Below, piece after piece: positions 1 to 13,468 of a stretch of DNA of 64,000 bases. The stretch covers positions 16,006,747 through 16,070,746 of the forward strand of contig JAPTYO010000011.1 of assembly GCA_036873135.1 (NCBI GenBank), written 5' to 3'. Within the stretch, counting starts at the first letter, position 1. Every line of letters begins with the position of its first letter. The translations under genes and the position numbers were made by a program. The notes under the pieces are model-generated. The model made no database searches and was not told where the DNA came from. It was given only the letters and a program-made list of their open reading frames with translations. The DNA is from Clarkia xantiana subsp. parviflora (taxonomy: Eukaryota; Streptophyta; Magnoliopsida; Myrtales; Onagraceae).

Positions 1-640
1 TAGTGTTTACCGACAACATATAGTTCCCTCGGTAAATATATTTTTACCGACGAAACAATAAATTTCACGGTAAATACGTGTTCTACCGATGAAATATAAA
101 CTTCCTTGGTACTAATAGTTTTTACCGACGAAATATAATCTTCCTCGGTAATAATAGTTTGTATCGACAACAACAAAGTCCCTCGGTAAATACTTGTTTT
201 ACCGACGTAACAACAAATTCCTCGGTAAATATTTGTTTTACCGACGTAATAACAAGTTCATCGGTAAATATTTGTTTTACCGACGAAATACCAAATTCTT
301 CGGTAATAATAGTTTTTACCGATAACATATAATTTCCTCGGTATAAATAGTGTTTACCGACCAAACTACAAATTTGTCGGTAATAAGTCAATCAATTCGG
401 TAATATAAAATCCGAATTACACAAAAAAACAAATTCACCGATGAAAAATACATTTCCTCGGTATAGAGATTTTGCCTACAACAACTAATTTCATCGGTAA
501 ATTAGTGTTTACTGATGAAATTACAAATTTCGTCGGTAATACATGTTTTACCGACAAAAAACACATTTCGTCGGTAAAATATTTTTTTAAACAAGTTTTA
601 GCCGAATTGTATGGTTTAAATCCGCCATTAATTATCAAAA
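1..640. repeat. CACTA left subterminal repeat array
   Basis: About twenty copies of a 12-15 bp word, TTACCGACGAAAT or its reverse complement, occur at roughly 20-40 bp spacing. They are often arranged head to head, so that a spacer is bounded by 'ttaccgac' and 'gtcggtaa'. Short open frames here are low-complexity translations of the repeat and are not genes. Confidence 0.8.
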
Positions 641-1264
641 TTTAGCTAATAACTTTCATGTGGCCGTCTTTCATTGTGCTTCTACATCTTCTAGTCGTTC
701 TCTTCCTTTCTTGTGCGTACACAGACAATAACAATTCTTATGTAAGTTGAATTTCTCATATAATACATCTAAATTGCTGTTCTTTCTATGAATTCATCTT
801 CTTTTCCTAGGTTGTGGCATCTAGTTTGGTGAAATTCCTTTATAAAACGACTGCTTCTTCTATAGGATTATGGTTGTGTATTTTTTAAGCACTTGAATTC
901 CATAGTTATTTTGATTTTGTTTTTTTGCTCTTACAATTTTTAGGTAACATTGATTTTCTACTAAAATATGCTAATGGATCCACCAATTGATAAGAGTTGG
1001 ATGTCTAAAGATCGGGCAAGTACAGAATACATGGATGGAGTAGAAATTCTCTGCTGCAAATAAATTCTCTGTTCTACAATCTGGTTATACTGTGAATGCT
1101 GATTTTTTTGCAAACTTTTTTTAACAGTTTTTTAATTTTTAAAAAAGATGTCAAAGATCTGGTTCGAACCTAGGTAAATGACCTTGAAACATTTATTGAG
1201 GAGTACCTAGTATATGGTCTATTTTTTATTTTTTATATTTTTTTTTGGGCAAGCCTATAATAGG

Positions 1265-1286
1265 CTCGACTGCATATGCAGTCGAG
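1265..1286. repeat. Perfect 22-bp palindrome
   Basis: Arms of 11 bp starting CTCGACTGCAT meet without a loop. The right half shares the 12-mer ATGCAGTCGAGT with the terminal repeat of the Mutator-type MITE at 6449-6620, so this may be a remnant of the same or a related family. Confidence 0.55.
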
Positions 1287-1808
1287 TCCAGCCATTAATT
1301 CCAAAGTCCGTTTTGCTCCTCTATTCATTCCTTGAGTCCTCATTTAATAACCCGATCAGCTCGATCGTTCACCTCAACTAATATTATTTAACACGAGAAA
1401 AATTTTAGAGGTCAACAAAAAGTTTTTAATTTTTTTTTTCACAATAGAAAGTTATAATTTCCACGTAAATTTGTCATTACAGAAACTTAATATGTTTGGG
1501 GGAAAAGTATATTGATTTATTCTTACCAAAAAAAATACCTTAGTTTAGGAAAGATTAACCTAAAGAAAGAAAATTATTATTTATTAAAGACAAATATTGT
1601 TACAATAAAGAGTTATTATTATAAAGATAATAAGCTAATAAACATAAAGACTAATAAATAAAAGACTAAAAAGGAAGGCAGATGAAGGGTTGTCTACAGT
1701 TTATTTTTTATTCTAGCGCCTAAAATAAACTACTCCCGCTCTGCTGTAGTTCTCACAGTCGCTCCAGCTCCCGCGGTGCGCCAGGTCCAAATCGCCGTCT
1801 CCAGAGGT

Positions 1809-1945
1809 CTCGCCGTCGCTCGAGGTCTCGCCGTCGCTCCGGATCTCGCCGTCGCTCCGGATCTCGCCGTGGTTTCACAGGTCTCGCCGTGGTTTCACAG
1901 GTCTCGCCGTCGCTCCGGAGGCCTCGCCGTCGCTCCGGAGCCCTC
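1809..1945. repeat. GC-rich minisatellite, 18-20 bp units
   Basis: About seven units start with CTCGCCGTCGCTCC or the variant CTCGCCGTGGTTTCACAG. Two variant units lie side by side, with standard units on each side. The stretch is far more GC-rich than its surroundings. It could be a transcribed leader of the CACTA gene, but no start codon can be tied to it. Confidence 0.7.
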
Positions 1946-2487
1946 GCTCTGCTCTAGGTAATTTTCACCCCATCCCCTATCTATGGTTTTCACTGAATGT
2001 ATGTGAATTTTCACCCCAAATTCCTCAAATTGATTGCGATAAAGAATGCTTGATTTGGATGTCAAAAAACAGAAGTTCTGATTCAATTAATTTAAGAATT
2101 TGGGTAAGACTTATAAATTTCTGGTATAATAGAGGGTACGGATATGTGTATATATATATATTCATGGACAATAGATATCGTCAAGTGGATGAAAGCTGGT
2201 GTTTAATTATTATTAGAAGAAAGCTGGTGTTTAATTATTATTTTTCTGATGCAACACCAAACACCACAATGTGTTGTTTGTAGATGTTTTTTTGTAAGAA
2301 ATAGTTGTTTTGCATAATAACACTCTATGTTTTTTTTGGGCAGTTACTGTGGATGATTTTTTTGACAATTACAAGCAATGATAGCTTAAATTCTTTTGCA
2401 TCTTCAGTTTATTTAGTCCTTTGACAACAAGTCACTGTTTGATTCTCTAGTAAATGTCTACTTGTCATCTATTAGGCAGGTGTTGAT

Positions 2488-4718
2488 ATGCGATCGTATC
2501 TTTTTAGTTTACACGAAGATCCTCCAGATATTAGGAATTGGCACTCGAGCTACGTGTACGAGTCTCCTGAACTAGGTTCAATTATTGGGTCTCAGGTCAG
2601 TACCGTCATGTATATTTAAGTATGTTGATTGACTACTCTTTGTTATAACCTACATGTTTTAATTTATTGTAGGTTCCTGGTTCTTCGCAATTGCAATCGC
2701 AACTGCAACTAACTAGTTTGTCTTATAATCTTGTGTTTTTAACATAACTATATATTTAGTTTATTCACGGGAATTGACATGATTATTTGGATTTTATATG
2801 AATGCGCTGTATTTTTTTGGCGATAAATTAGTTGATTGATTTTGATTTCTACTCTAGGTACTATGCTAGGAAATAACGGGTTTCGTTCTATTAAAAACAA
2901 TTTGTCCAATAGAAGAGGGACACAACTTGATGGGATACTTCCAACAATAAACCATGTCCAGACTTCTCGTCAAGTTGAAGAAAGTTTGTCAACACCGCGT
3001 GCAAATGATTCCTCAAGTCCTCCATCTAGGAATCATTCTCCTGAGATAAGTTCGGAAGCCGATGCTATTCGCCATGAAGACACAGTTGTTGGTTAGTTGT
3101 TGATATATATACATACATATTTAGTACATATATGTTTAATTTTAGAAGATAATACAAAAGCCTAAGCGATAAAAAATAATTGACAAGACCATCCGACACA
3201 AAGCTGAGGAATAAGCGTGGAATAACAGTACTCAAGGAGATAGTAAAACTTGGAGTAGAAGAAAAGTTATCCCTAGAATGGGATGAAAATGGGCAACCAA
3301 CCGGCGTTAACAGCTTCAAGTTTTCTAATTATTGTGGGACGATCGCTCGAAACGCAGAATACACACCTTTACAGGTTGATACGTTCTACAAGATTCATAA
3401 GACCAAGAAGGAAGCTATGTTTAAAATGGTCTATGTAAGTCAATCTATGACATTTTATTTGCAATTAAATTTCAACGAATTTATTCTAATAATGCTCGTT
3501 ATTTTATTCATGTAATCTCTTTATGCCAGGACCGTTTTGATATTGAGAAAGATAATTCTTATGTGATGTCCCGCGTGTTATCCCAAATTGGCAAGTCATA
3601 CAACGAGTATTTAAACACTCTAAAGACCAAGTATTTCTTGGGGTACACTCATGAGGAGAGTCTCCAGAATGTACCACCGAATATGAACCCAGCAGATTGG
3701 GAATTTTTGGTGAAAAAAATTCAGCTCTGATAAACACCAGGTAAATCATGTTAAATGATGTCAATATATACTGGAGCTTTGATTATGAAAAATGACATAA
3801 CTATATATGCAGGCTATTAGTGAGGCTAACTCCAAGAACAGAGCATGTGCAAAACTCAAGTCCACATCGGGGACAACTAGTCATGCTAAAGTTTTATATG
3901 TTGAGGTATTTTAAATATTATGATTCAGAGTCCAAGTTGGTTTAAATTCATAGTTACATTATTAATGTTATCATAAAAAAATTGTCAATTCAGACCAAAA
4001 AGAATAATGGCGTTCCACCTACTAAAAGAGTCTTCTTCAAGAAGACACATACACTTAAGAACGGGACTCCAGCGGATCCAGAATCAGAACGTATACTTGT
4101 AAGTCACTCAAACTTTTTAAAGGTCAAGATTGATCTTTATAATTTTGTTAAAACATCACTGTGTGATGCGTGGAATTAAAATGTTGTCTTCTTAGTTCTA
4201 CTATTTTATCATACAATAATATATGATTTATAATGTAGACTCAAACGGAAGAAAACGCGGTAAGAGAAGAGGAGGAGACCGGGACACCAGCTGATAGAGA
4301 CGCCATCTTTGAGAAGTTAATGGAGTCTCGAAAAAAGAAACCTAGAAGGGCTAGTGGTATACCTCCAGCTGCAGCTGCCCGCCTTGATGAACTTACACAA
4401 AGACTTGAAGAGCGTGAGGCTGCACATCTCGTCGAGAAAGCGGTCAGCGATGCGAAGATAAAAGCTTTAGAGGATAAATTCAATGGTCTCATGGCTTTAG
4501 TTACAGATCGACTGGTTACCTCTCCAGTAAACCCCGATAGTGAAACTCAAGGTACTAACACTTTTTCTAAATTTCATAATTTATTTTTTAAGTGGTAAAA
4601 CATTCATAATATATGTTTGAAGTGGTAAACAAACGTATAGATATGTTTTTATTAGTATCATCTACTTAGAGTATTGTTATGCAAAACACCTGAGTCGATA
4701 TTTGTTTGTGCAGAATGA
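2488..4718 (+). pseudogene. CACTA transposase-associated protein (Transposase_24, Ptta/En/Spm type), one frameshift
   Basis: Likely exons: 2488-2595, 2673-2715, 2858-3091, about 3187-3434, 3530-3740, 3813-3905, 3994-4098, 4239-4551, and 4714-4718 carrying the stop. Residues such as KLRNKRGITVLKEIVKLG, NYCGTIARN and PPNMNPADWEFLV match the plant En/Spm (Ptta) Transposase_24 family, whose members bind element DNA rather than cut it. The 4239-4551 exon encodes a basic stretch (SRKKKPRRASG) followed by a heptad-rich helix from about LDELTQRLEER, probably a coiled coil. One extra A in an A7 run at 3712-3718 breaks the frame; removing it restores the frame exactly to the donor at 3740. The junction between the third and fourth exons does not join in frame by any simple choice and stays unresolved. 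Confidence 0.7.
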
Positions 4719-4989
4719 TAGGACTTCATGCTCTCGAAACCGGCGATTTTGTGATTTACTTCTACAACACTGCCGAAGCCGGAGTTTATTGTTTTTAGTT
4801 TTATTTTTTTCGTACAAGACTGCAGAAGTCGGAGTTTATTGTTTTATTTTCGTATGGTAAATGTTGGATGGAATTTTTAAACAATACTTTGTTATCTAAG
4901 TTGTTTGAATCAGTACTTATTTATGGTTATTTGTGCTTTATTCACCAAAAAAATTATTACAGTTTCTATCATGATTTATTTGTTTATTA
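4719..4989. other. CACTA 3' untranslated or internal region
   Basis: AT-rich sequence between the transposase stop codon and the right repeat array. The phrase 'ggagtttattgttttta' occurs twice about 46 bp apart (near 4782 and 4828), a local duplication. No gene was seen. Confidence 0.4.
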
Positions 4990-5735
4990 TTATTATTTTT
5001 TAAATTAATTATTTACGGACAAAATTAATTTCATCGATAAATAAGATTATCGACATATAAGATTTTGTCGGTAAAAGTATGTTTACCGACACAAAATTAA
5101 TTTCCTCGGTATAAATAAATATATATTACCGATGATTCGAACTTCGTCGGTAATTACTTGTTACCGACAAATATTTATTTGGTCGGTGTAGAATGTTTAT
5201 CGACAACAAAATTTCCTCGGTAAAATTTAAACACCGACAAAAATAATATCCTCGGTAAAAACTCGTTACCGACGAATTAATATTTAGTTGGTAAATGATT
5301 GTTACCGACAAAACTCATTAGTCGGTAAATGATTCTTTCCGACAAAACTCATTAGTCGGTAAATGATTGCACCGACAAAAACAAGATCGTCGTTAAATAG
5401 TCTTTACCGACTAACATTGAATTTGTTGGTAAAGGTTTTTACCGAAAACTTTTTTGTCGGTAAAGGATTGTACCGACAACTATTTTTTGTCGATAACAGA
5501 TATTACCGACTACTATTTTGTCGGTAAAATATATTCACCGACAAAAATAAAGTCATCGGTAAATAATCTATATCGACCAAATATGGTTCGTCGCTAAAAT
5601 ATATTTACGTCGGTAAATATAATTTGAATTTGACGATATTTAAGTAGTTTTACCGACGAACGTGTCGTCGGTAAAAATCGATGTGTTTACCGACGAAATA
5701 TTTGGGGCAAATTTCGTCGGTAAAATTTTGTGTTT
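4990..5735. repeat. CACTA right subterminal repeat array
   Basis: About thirty copies of ACCGAC(G/A)AA(A/T) and its complement (T/A)TTCGTCGGTAA, as in the left array but more diverged in the middle. The array ends at 'gtcggtaaaattttgtgttt', where the expected CACTA terminus is lacking and the foldback element begins. Confidence 0.8.
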
Positions 5736-5941
5736 ATCCACTCTAAACTTTAAATTTAGTCCCTCTAATACTTTCTTAACCTTTTTTTTATTCAATTTAG
5801 TCCCGAAGTTTCAAAATTGACCCCAATTGGACAATAGGTCCAATTGAATTTATGACACTTCGGGACTAAATTGAACAAAAAAAAAAGTTAGGAAAGTATT
5901 AGAGGGACTAAATTGAACAAAATTGAAAGTTTAGGGTGGAT
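5736..5941. mobile_element. Foldback MITE-like element, about 206 bp
   Basis: The left arm (from ATCCACTCTAAACTTTAAAT) and the right arm (ending in AAAGTTTAGGGTGGAT) are imperfect reverse complements over about 70-90 bp, including the shared phrase TTTAGTCCCTCTAATACTTT. An internal hairpin lies around 'caattgg/ccaattg'. No flanking target duplication is apparent, so the exact ends and the superfamily are uncertain. Confidence 0.65.
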
Positions 5942-6439
5942 CACGTGACTTGTACATGTCAAAAAATGGACGGAATGTAACGGTCGAACCAAAACTAGAA
6001 AAAATCTGCAAACATATGGTACCAAAACTAGGGAAAAAAAACATCATGAACCAAAACTAAAAAATGGTCAAACATCATACACCAAAAGACCTATTAACCC
6101 GAAAGAAAATGTGAGAAACAAAATGTCCACCCGCTAATCGAGTTCTCCAAAATTTTAGTCTCTCCTAGTATTGACCATTTGACTATTCCATGTAAATTTT
6201 TACCATTTTAATCTCTCATTCACATAATATTATTTTTGAAAAAATGGATACATATCAATTCGATTTTTTTCCTAACAAATACTATATGCAGGTTTATCAT
6301 TTCGATATTTTTCTCACCCTAATAAAATTCAAGCAATTTTTTTTTAAGTTTATATAGTTTTATAATTTTCTAAAAAAATATTGATATAGGTGAACAGTTT
6401 GGCCGTGTTAATTTTAGATTATAAAACTATTTAGACTCA
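5942..6439. other. Intergenic, no gene
   Basis: AT-rich sequence. The phrase 'ccaaaactag' and variants recur at about 5989-6060 ('ggtaccaaaactaggg', 'gaaccaaaactaa'), suggesting a worn repeat linked to the neighbouring foldback element. The words 'gtcacgtaacttgcatcat' near 14020 resemble 'tcacgtgacttgtacatg' here, hinting at another fragment of the same family. Confidence 0.35.
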
Positions 6440-6448
6440 TTTAATATA

Positions 6449-6620
6449 GGGACTGGCTAAAATGCAGTCGAGTTTATTACAACTCGATTTATGAGCCGTT
6501 AGATCATGAGAGAGAATCAATCAGAATTCAGTAGAGATAAAAAAAATATTCTTATACATGCATAATCTGATAGCTGAGAAATCGAGTTGAAATAAACTCG
6601 AGTTTATTTTAACCGAACCC
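6449..6620. mobile_element. Mutator-type MITE, 172 bp, with 9-bp TSD
   Basis: Terminal inverted repeats of about 48 bp (left starts GGGACTGGCTAAAATGCAGT; right, reversed, starts GGGTTCGGTTAAAATAAACT) match at 38 of 48 positions. The element is flanked by perfect 9-bp direct copies of TTTAATATA at 6440-6448 and 6621-6629. Nine-bp duplications with long terminal repeats are the hallmark of Mutator-like elements, and the small size without coding capacity makes it a MITE. The flanking duplication is AT-rich, which slightly lowers its weight, but it coincides exactly with the repeat ends. Confidence 0.85.
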
Positions 6621-6629
6621 TTTAATATA

Positions 6630-7419
6630 TATGTGTGTGTGTGTGTGGTTAACTCCACAAAACAAATTGTTCGACCAACCTAATCGATGTGAATATGAAG
6701 CGCATGGATACATGTTATGTCTTGGAATGAAAGAAAGTAGCAAGTTTTATGAGTTAATAAAAATGGGTACATACAACCAACCCCAATCCTTTTACCCATT
6801 AACATCTTAGAAGATTTCAGAAAATATTTATCCCTTAGTTTTTTATTTTTCGAAAATATATGAAAAATTCCTCCATTTTCTTCTAAGCCTATGAGGTATT
6901 AGCAATCGTTTCCAACTGTTGTTCCTTCACAAAGTCAGATCACTTCGTTGGATCACTGATGTGGGCGAAGTTGGCAAAGCGTCGGATTTTGGCGTGTGAA
7001 TACAGTATTTCATGCGGAAACGCCGATCAGAGCAAGACTTATAGTATATTATGAGGTCTGACAGTTTTAGGCCAAATTCTATCGTTTAGATGGTTAAATT
7101 TGCAGATTTATTTTTCTTTCGGTCTTTTTTGTAATTGGTCGGTTTTGTTTGAGAATTTTTGTTAATTTCGTATTTTGTCTAGGTTAGGGTTTTTCTTTTC
7201 AGTATTTAAAGCATTGTTAGCCGAATTTTACAGCAGTTTATTGATATATATAAAAAAAATGAGGTTTTCCTCTACACCCTGCGTTTGATTTCGTTATTCT
7301 TTCGATTTCTGCGCATCAATCCTACCATCACGTTGCATCAATCACTAAGGTCAGATTTCATGCATGCTCGACGAGTGGGTCTTACAGTCAAGCATTTTTA
7401 TGCCTTTGCACACCCCAGT
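6630..7419. other. Intergenic, no gene; (GT)n and possible LTR-like fragment
   Basis: A short (GT)n run lies at about 6631-6648. The stretch 7090-7370 has an LTR-like composition (TATTTAAA-type box near 7204, T-rich region, 'cagcagtttattgatatata'), but no paired copy or terminal dinucleotides could be fixed. No coding region was seen. Confidence 0.3.
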
Positions 7420-7427
7420 GCCCGGTC

Positions 7428-8049
7428 TAGGGATGACAACGGGTATCGGGGCCCCGCTGACCCGCGGGGCCCCGCCCCGGTTTTGACCCGCTGACCCACC
7501 GACCCGTGGGTCACGTGGCGGGTTCGGGTCGGGCCGGGCCCGGGTCGAGGCGGGTTTAGGGCCGCGGGGCCCTGTTGACCCGCCCCGAATTTCTAATATA
7601 TATATTTTTATTTTTTTATGTTAATATAATGTAACATTTACTAAACAATATGGTTAATATAGTACCTATATAAATAACATGGACTAAATCATAAATAGAT
7701 GTATATTTAGATTATTAGGATTAGTTAATTTGGATTTGGTGTTTGGATTTGAATTTGTATTTTGTGATGAATTTGATGTGTTTGTATTTGGTTGATGTTA
7801 GATTTATGGTTTGAATTTATATACAATGTAATATTTTTTCAAAAAAAAATTGTATTTAATATTGATAAATTAAAAAAAAAAATTATTCACACGGCGGGGC
7901 GGGTCGAGGCCCCGCGGGTCGACCCGTGGGATTTGTGACCCGCCCCGCCCCGACCCGGGAATTTCCCGGGTCCGGGTCAGCCAGGCCGACCCGCGGGGCG
8001 GGTCCGGGGCTACGAAAACCCGCCCCGACCCGCCCCGTTGCCATCCCTA
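7428..8049. mobile_element. hAT-type non-autonomous element, copy 1, with 8-bp TSD
   Basis: The element starts TAGGGATGACAACGGG and ends with the complement CCCCGTTGCCATCCCTA. It is flanked by perfect 8-bp copies of GCCCGGTC at 7420-7427 and 8050-8057. Eight-bp duplications and TAGGGATGGCAACGGG-like ends fit the hAT superfamily. Each end carries about 120-140 bp of very GC-rich subterminal repeats built from GACCCG/CGGGTC and CGGGGC words, and the middle is about 300 bp of AT-rich noncoding DNA. No transposase is encoded. A second copy, in opposite orientation, lies at 17865-18513. Confidence 0.93.
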
Positions 8050-8057
8050 GCCCGGTC

Positions 8058-8648
8058 ACCTTTGGAAGGCATATGCCCATACAAACTGAAACTGCTTATT
8101 TAAGACTGTCCAATGGCATGTAGGTTATGACACAAGCTTCATAATGGGCTATGTACAACTGGCAAGTTAAAAATCCTTTGACATACTAGCAAGCATATCA
8201 AATATGCAATTATCAATTCTTCCGAGAGGCCACAATTACTGCGATTAGGGTTTTAGAAAAAAAATTATAAACCTTAAAATTACCTAACTCTAAAACTTCT
8301 TAAACCTTGATAAAAAGCTAAAATTGAAATAAAATAATGTATAAACATCTGTAACGATGATGACAACAACGGTGCAGAATTTAAAAAGTACGGAAAAAAT
8401 AATCTCGGCGCGACTGTTGTCAATATATACGTTTGTTAGTTTAGTAAAAAATATCCGAGCCCAACCATAGACGAAGCTTGGAATTTTGTTCGGGAATAAA
8501 AACTGAAATAGGGGTAAACAGTTAATGTAAAGAAAAGTTTTAAGGGGCAAATATAAGATTTTAAAGGGTTAAATAAAAAAAAATTACAAATCTTAGTGTC
8601 AAAATTAATATTAACAAAAGTTAAGTGCAGCTCAACCTTAGTAGCTAA
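8058..8648. other. Intergenic, no gene
   Basis: AT-rich sequence continuing from the hAT insertion site. A short minus-strand open frame at 8290-8550 has no recognisable domain and sits in low-complexity AT sequence, so I do not call it a gene. Confidence 0.4.
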
Positions 8649-9169
8649 TAGGGCTGTAATCTAGCCGAGTTGAACCGAGTATCTGACAAGCTTGATTCAA
8701 CTTATTTTACTCGAGCTCGAGCTACTCGACTGAGTCTTAAATTTTCAAGCTCAAATTCGATTCGGTGTCATACTCGACGAGTTCGAGCTCGGCTCGACTC
8801 GACTTACCAAGTTTAATTTTTTTTTTTTTCAATTAAATTATAAATGGTGCAACTTAGTTTGAGCTCGAACTCATTCGATTAGGCTTTTGACTCGAGCTCG
8901 AACTCGGCTGGAATTGAATATATTTTTTATATATAATATTATGTAAACACCGAATAAACTCGAGTTCGAACTCAAACTCGACTTGAATAGGCAAAACAAA
9001 AGGTTCGACTAGGCGTGCGAACCTTTCGAGTCGAGTACTAACGAACTCGTACTCAACTCGACTTCAGAAAAAAAAAAAAAAAAAAACTCGACTCAAACTC
9101 GACACGGCTTAAAATTTAGTGAATCAAATTCGAATATCGACAAAACCTATTTAGTACTTTACATCCCTA
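8649..9169. mobile_element. hAT-like non-autonomous relic, about 521 bp
   Basis: The left end TAGGGCTGTAATCT and the reversed right end TAGGGATGTAAAGT form a short imperfect inverted repeat of the hAT type. The interior is filled with subterminal words CTCGAGCTCGA, ACTCGACTCGA and complements on both flanks, as in plant hAT MITEs of the TAGGG(G/A)TGTAAA type. The flanking 8-mers (GTAGCTAA and GTATTTTG) do not match, so the target duplication has decayed or the ends are slightly off. Confidence 0.6.
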
Positions 9170-9173
9170 GTAT

Positions 9174-9263
9174 TTTGGGTTTTACTCGCTATTTGGGTAT
9201 AAGCTATATGTCTATAAGCCCAACTATTTCTTCTGTATTTGGGTTTTACTCGCTATTTGGGTA
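9174..9263. repeat. 26-bp direct repeat upstream of the DapL gene
   Basis: The same 26 bases (starting tttgggttttactcgc) occur at 9174-9199 and 9238-9263, 64 bp apart, ending 140 bp before the DapL start codon. A promoter role is possible but unproven; a small local duplication is the simplest reading. Confidence 0.75.
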
Positions 9264-9402
9264 AAACAATTCCTACTGGCCCTTTCAGTCAGACTTTCAT
9301 GCAGAGACGTCTCTGATCATTATTCTTCTTTGACATTCAGAAATCAACACTAGCTAGCTTGATCTTCCATTTCAGAATTCGATCGACTGCTAGTGAGAGA
9401 AG

Positions 9403-12961
<3,559 letters not shown>

Positions 12962-13083
12962 TAATATATGAACCCATCAACTTACTGCTAGCTAGAATAT
13001 GAGATGGTTATGTAGCTAGTTAGTTAGTTATACTTGTTTATTTACCATTGAATAATATTACTCCAAACCTCATTCACCAAAAT

Positions 13084-13089
13084 AATAAA
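13084..13089 (+). terminator. Probable poly(A) signal of the DapL gene
   Basis: AATAAA occurs 123 bp after the stop codon in an AT-rich 3' region, a usual distance for a plant gene. Weaker alternatives lie nearby (aataata at 13051), and plant signals are loose. Confidence 0.45.
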
Positions 13090-13468
13090 GATATGGAAGA
13101 TAAAATTGAATGTACTGTCTGTTTCTACTAATGCTCAAATAATTATTATTCTGAAATGTCAAACAGTGTGAACAAAAATCAATATGCAAGTTGTGATACA
13201 GGTGGTTGAGCATTCTCCTAACTTGTTCAGGAGTTGGTTCTCTGATGACAATGTAGATAGCAGTATTGGTTATTGCAAGGTATCTTTGAGCTTCCTGGGA
13301 TAGCTAGAAACTAACTGTACACTTTTAGATTGAAAACAGTAATTATTTTGAGTGTTGGTTATCATGTCAATATAATACAGTCAACATCTCAAGTTCAATT
13401 CACTTTCTTTTCTTTACTGAGAATTATTTATTATCAAGAAAAAACTGTTAGAAACTACTATCAACAAA
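13090..13468. other. Intergenic between DapL and the tRNA; possible exon-like relic
   Basis: Mostly AT-rich. The stretch 13202-13290 stays open in one frame (reading VVEHSPNLFRSWFSDD at its start) between an AG and a GT, which looks like a stray exon. It has no partners, so it could be a gene relic or chance. Confidence 0.3.

Larger units (their letters stand above)
641..2487. other. CACTA internal 5' region, no gene seen
   Basis: AT-rich sequence between the left array and the transposase gene. It contains a perfect 22-bp palindrome at 1265-1286 and a GC-rich minisatellite at 1809-1945 that ends near a possible splice donor (ctctag/gtaatt, about 1957). The minisatellite may be the untranslated leader of the transposase gene. 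No protein-coding homology was seen. Confidence 0.45.
1..5735 (+). mobile_element. CACTA (En/Spm) DNA transposon, left end outside window
   Basis: Two arrays of the same short word (TTACCGACGAAAT and its complement) at 1-640 and 4990-5735 enclose a spliced gene with Transposase_24 homology. Dense subterminal repeats in both orientations around a transposase-type gene are characteristic of plant CACTA elements, where they bind the element-encoded protein. No CACTA terminal repeat was found. The left terminus lies before base 1, and the right terminus is missing where a foldback element begins at about 5736. No TNPD/TNP2 catalytic transposase gene is visible, so the copy is probably non-autonomous or internally deleted. 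The family call is inference from structure plus the protein. Confidence 0.75.

Noticed and set aside
1..640. CRISPR-like regular repeats at the window start and at 5.0-5.7 kb
   Set aside because: Spacing is irregular, repeats occur in both orientations and no unique spacers or cas genes exist. They are CACTA subterminal repeats in a plant genome.
1156..1185. tRNA or SINE suggested by 'ggttcgaacct'
   Set aside because: Only the B box is present. No A box at the right distance and no acceptor-stem pairing.
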